64,000 nucleotides of DNA from Poriferisodalis sp965215815. Its GTDB lineage: Bacteria; Actinomycetota; Acidimicrobiia; Acidimicrobiales; Poriferisodalaceae. Of the stretch, positions 63,389 to 64,000 are shown in pieces. The stretch covers positions 1,674,001 through 1,738,000 of the forward strand of contig NZ_CBDCEO010000013.1 in the NCBI RefSeq assembly GCF_965215815.1, written 5' to 3'. How positions within the stretch are numbered: the first letter of the stretch is position 1; every line of letters begins with the position of its first letter. The notes under the pieces were generated by a model. That model saw nothing but the letters and a program-made list of their open reading frames with translations. It had not been told where the DNA came from and made no database searches. A program made the translations under genes and the position numbers.

Positions 63389-63889
63389 ATGACTGAGAAT
63401 GCGCAGATCGCGGCGGGGCTGGCGTGGGCGTCAGCGGGCGCTTGGAGTTTGTTGAGCGCCTACGCATCGGTCACGGATCTGCGCAGGGGCGTGATTCCCC
63501 GCCGTGCAGTGTGGATCGTCGGAATGGTGATCGCCGTGTTGCTTGTCGCGGCCTCGATCGTGCTGGGCGATCTTGGCCGGGTTGGGTGGGCGTTCCTTGG
63601 GGCCGGGTCGATCGGCGCGTTCCTGGAGATCGTGTATCGCCTGTGGCCTGGCCGCATCGGATTCGGCGACGTGCGCCTCATCATCGTGAACAGCTTGCTG
63701 GCAGGCTGGTGGGGCATCGAGTGGTCATGGTGGGCACTGTGCGCCGGTGCCGTAGCGGAGCTGCCGATTGCACTCGTGGCCGTGATCCGCCACGGTCGTC
63801 AAGCCACAGTGCGATGGGCGCCCGGTCTTGGGCTAGGCACCGCTGCGGTGGTGGCGAACCGGCTGCTGTTCATCGGTGCCGTCGGCTGA
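63389..63889 (+). CDS. A24 prepilin peptidase-like protein, catalytic domain only
   Basis: 166 aa, six hydrophobic stretches. Both catalytic aspartates are visible: SVTDLRRGVIPRRAVW (first D) and GRIGFGDVRLIIVN (GxGD). It lacks the N-terminal methyltransferase domain, so it resembles TadV/CpaA-type peptidases that cleave pilin leaders at the membrane. The ATG at 63389 is preferred; upstream in-frame codons are not membrane-like. No pilin or tad gene is in the window, so its substrate lies elsewhere. Confidence 0.8.
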   Translation: MTENAQIAAGLAWASAGAWSLLSAYASVTDLRRGVIPRRAVWIVGMVIAVLLVAASIVLGDLGRVGWAFLGAGSIGAFLEIVYRLWPGRIGFGDVRLIIVNSLLAGWWGIEWSWWALCAGAVAELPIALVAVIRHGRQATVRWAPGLGLGTAAVVANRLLFIGAVG

Positions 63890-63950
63890 AAAAGCGGAGC
63901 CTTCGCGAAAACGTGGGATGTGAGGGGTTGAGGGTCCGCTTGTAGGGGTC

Positions 63951-64000
63951 GAGGCCCTGCTGGGATCGGTGGTGATTGAGCCACGATCCAGGAGGGCCTC
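63951..64000. repeat. Long imperfect inverted repeat at the window end
   Basis: GAGGCCCT ... AGGGCCTC as outer arms, with inner CTGGGATCGGTGG facing CCACGATCCAGG; about 20 of 23 positions pair, with small bulges. It may be the end of a mobile element or a recombination site continuing beyond the window. Confidence 0.6.

Overview
The window is high-GC, actinobacterial-type DNA. Several genes appear to start leaderlessly on GTG or ATG, 6-7 nt after a TAnnnT -10 box. The PIN/HEPN toxin modules, DUF6338, RDD and TetR families and IS1182-type transposases also fit an actinomycete. The mix of prepeptidase-like, cadherin-like, FnIII and RCC1-like modules in one giant exported protein recalls environmental or symbiotic Acidimicrobiia, but that placement is inference. 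No rRNA, tRNA or core housekeeping gene is present, so the window is essentially accessory genome.

Region 1 (1-17.3 kb) is a mosaic of small modules and broken copies. Intact: a PIN toxin/antitoxin pair (9-637), a P-loop protein with an Asn in place of the Walker A lysine (855-1442), a dienelactone-hydrolase-like enzyme (1450-2226), a HEPN/MNT pair (2248-3271), a DUF433/PIN pair (5222-6328), two DUF6338 membrane-protein modules, three copies of a 65-72 aa orphan protein, an aminoglycoside-phosphotransferase-like gene (9987-10799), and an operon of XRE regulator, Ser/Thr kinase and TPR protein (12358-15444). Between them lie remnants of the same families: five further phosphotransferase fragments, a second PIN/antitoxin copy, an RHH antitoxin with two amber stops, a DUF3800 gene, and a 98-bp hairpin-bearing repeat found twice at gene breakpoints.

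Region 2 (17.3-33.8 kb) is a defence and transposon island. Two IS1182-type elements, one split by an IS3/IS481-like element, bracket an RDD membrane protein and a lower-GC operon of proline-rich peptide, three-TM protein and ThsB-like TIR protein. Next come the tail of a TatD-family nuclease, a low-GC helicase with a C-terminal PD-(D/E)xK-like domain, and a type III restriction-modification pair (res upstream of mod).

Region 3 (34.1-61.5 kb) is one 9,126-codon gene for a secreted modular protein: signal peptide, prepeptidase-like and FnIII modules, 32 tandem ~108-aa beta-sandwich repeats, mixed cadherin/FnIII/prepeptidase modules, three RCC1-like blocks, five more divergent repeats, and an HExxH metalloprotease-like domain near the C-terminus. 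A run of 13 C lies 53 bp before the start codon. The repeats show a nested 1,305-bp higher-order period.

Region 4 (61.6-64 kb) has two divergent paralogous TetR regulators, a lone A24 prepilin-peptidase-like protein, and an inverted repeat ending at the window edge.
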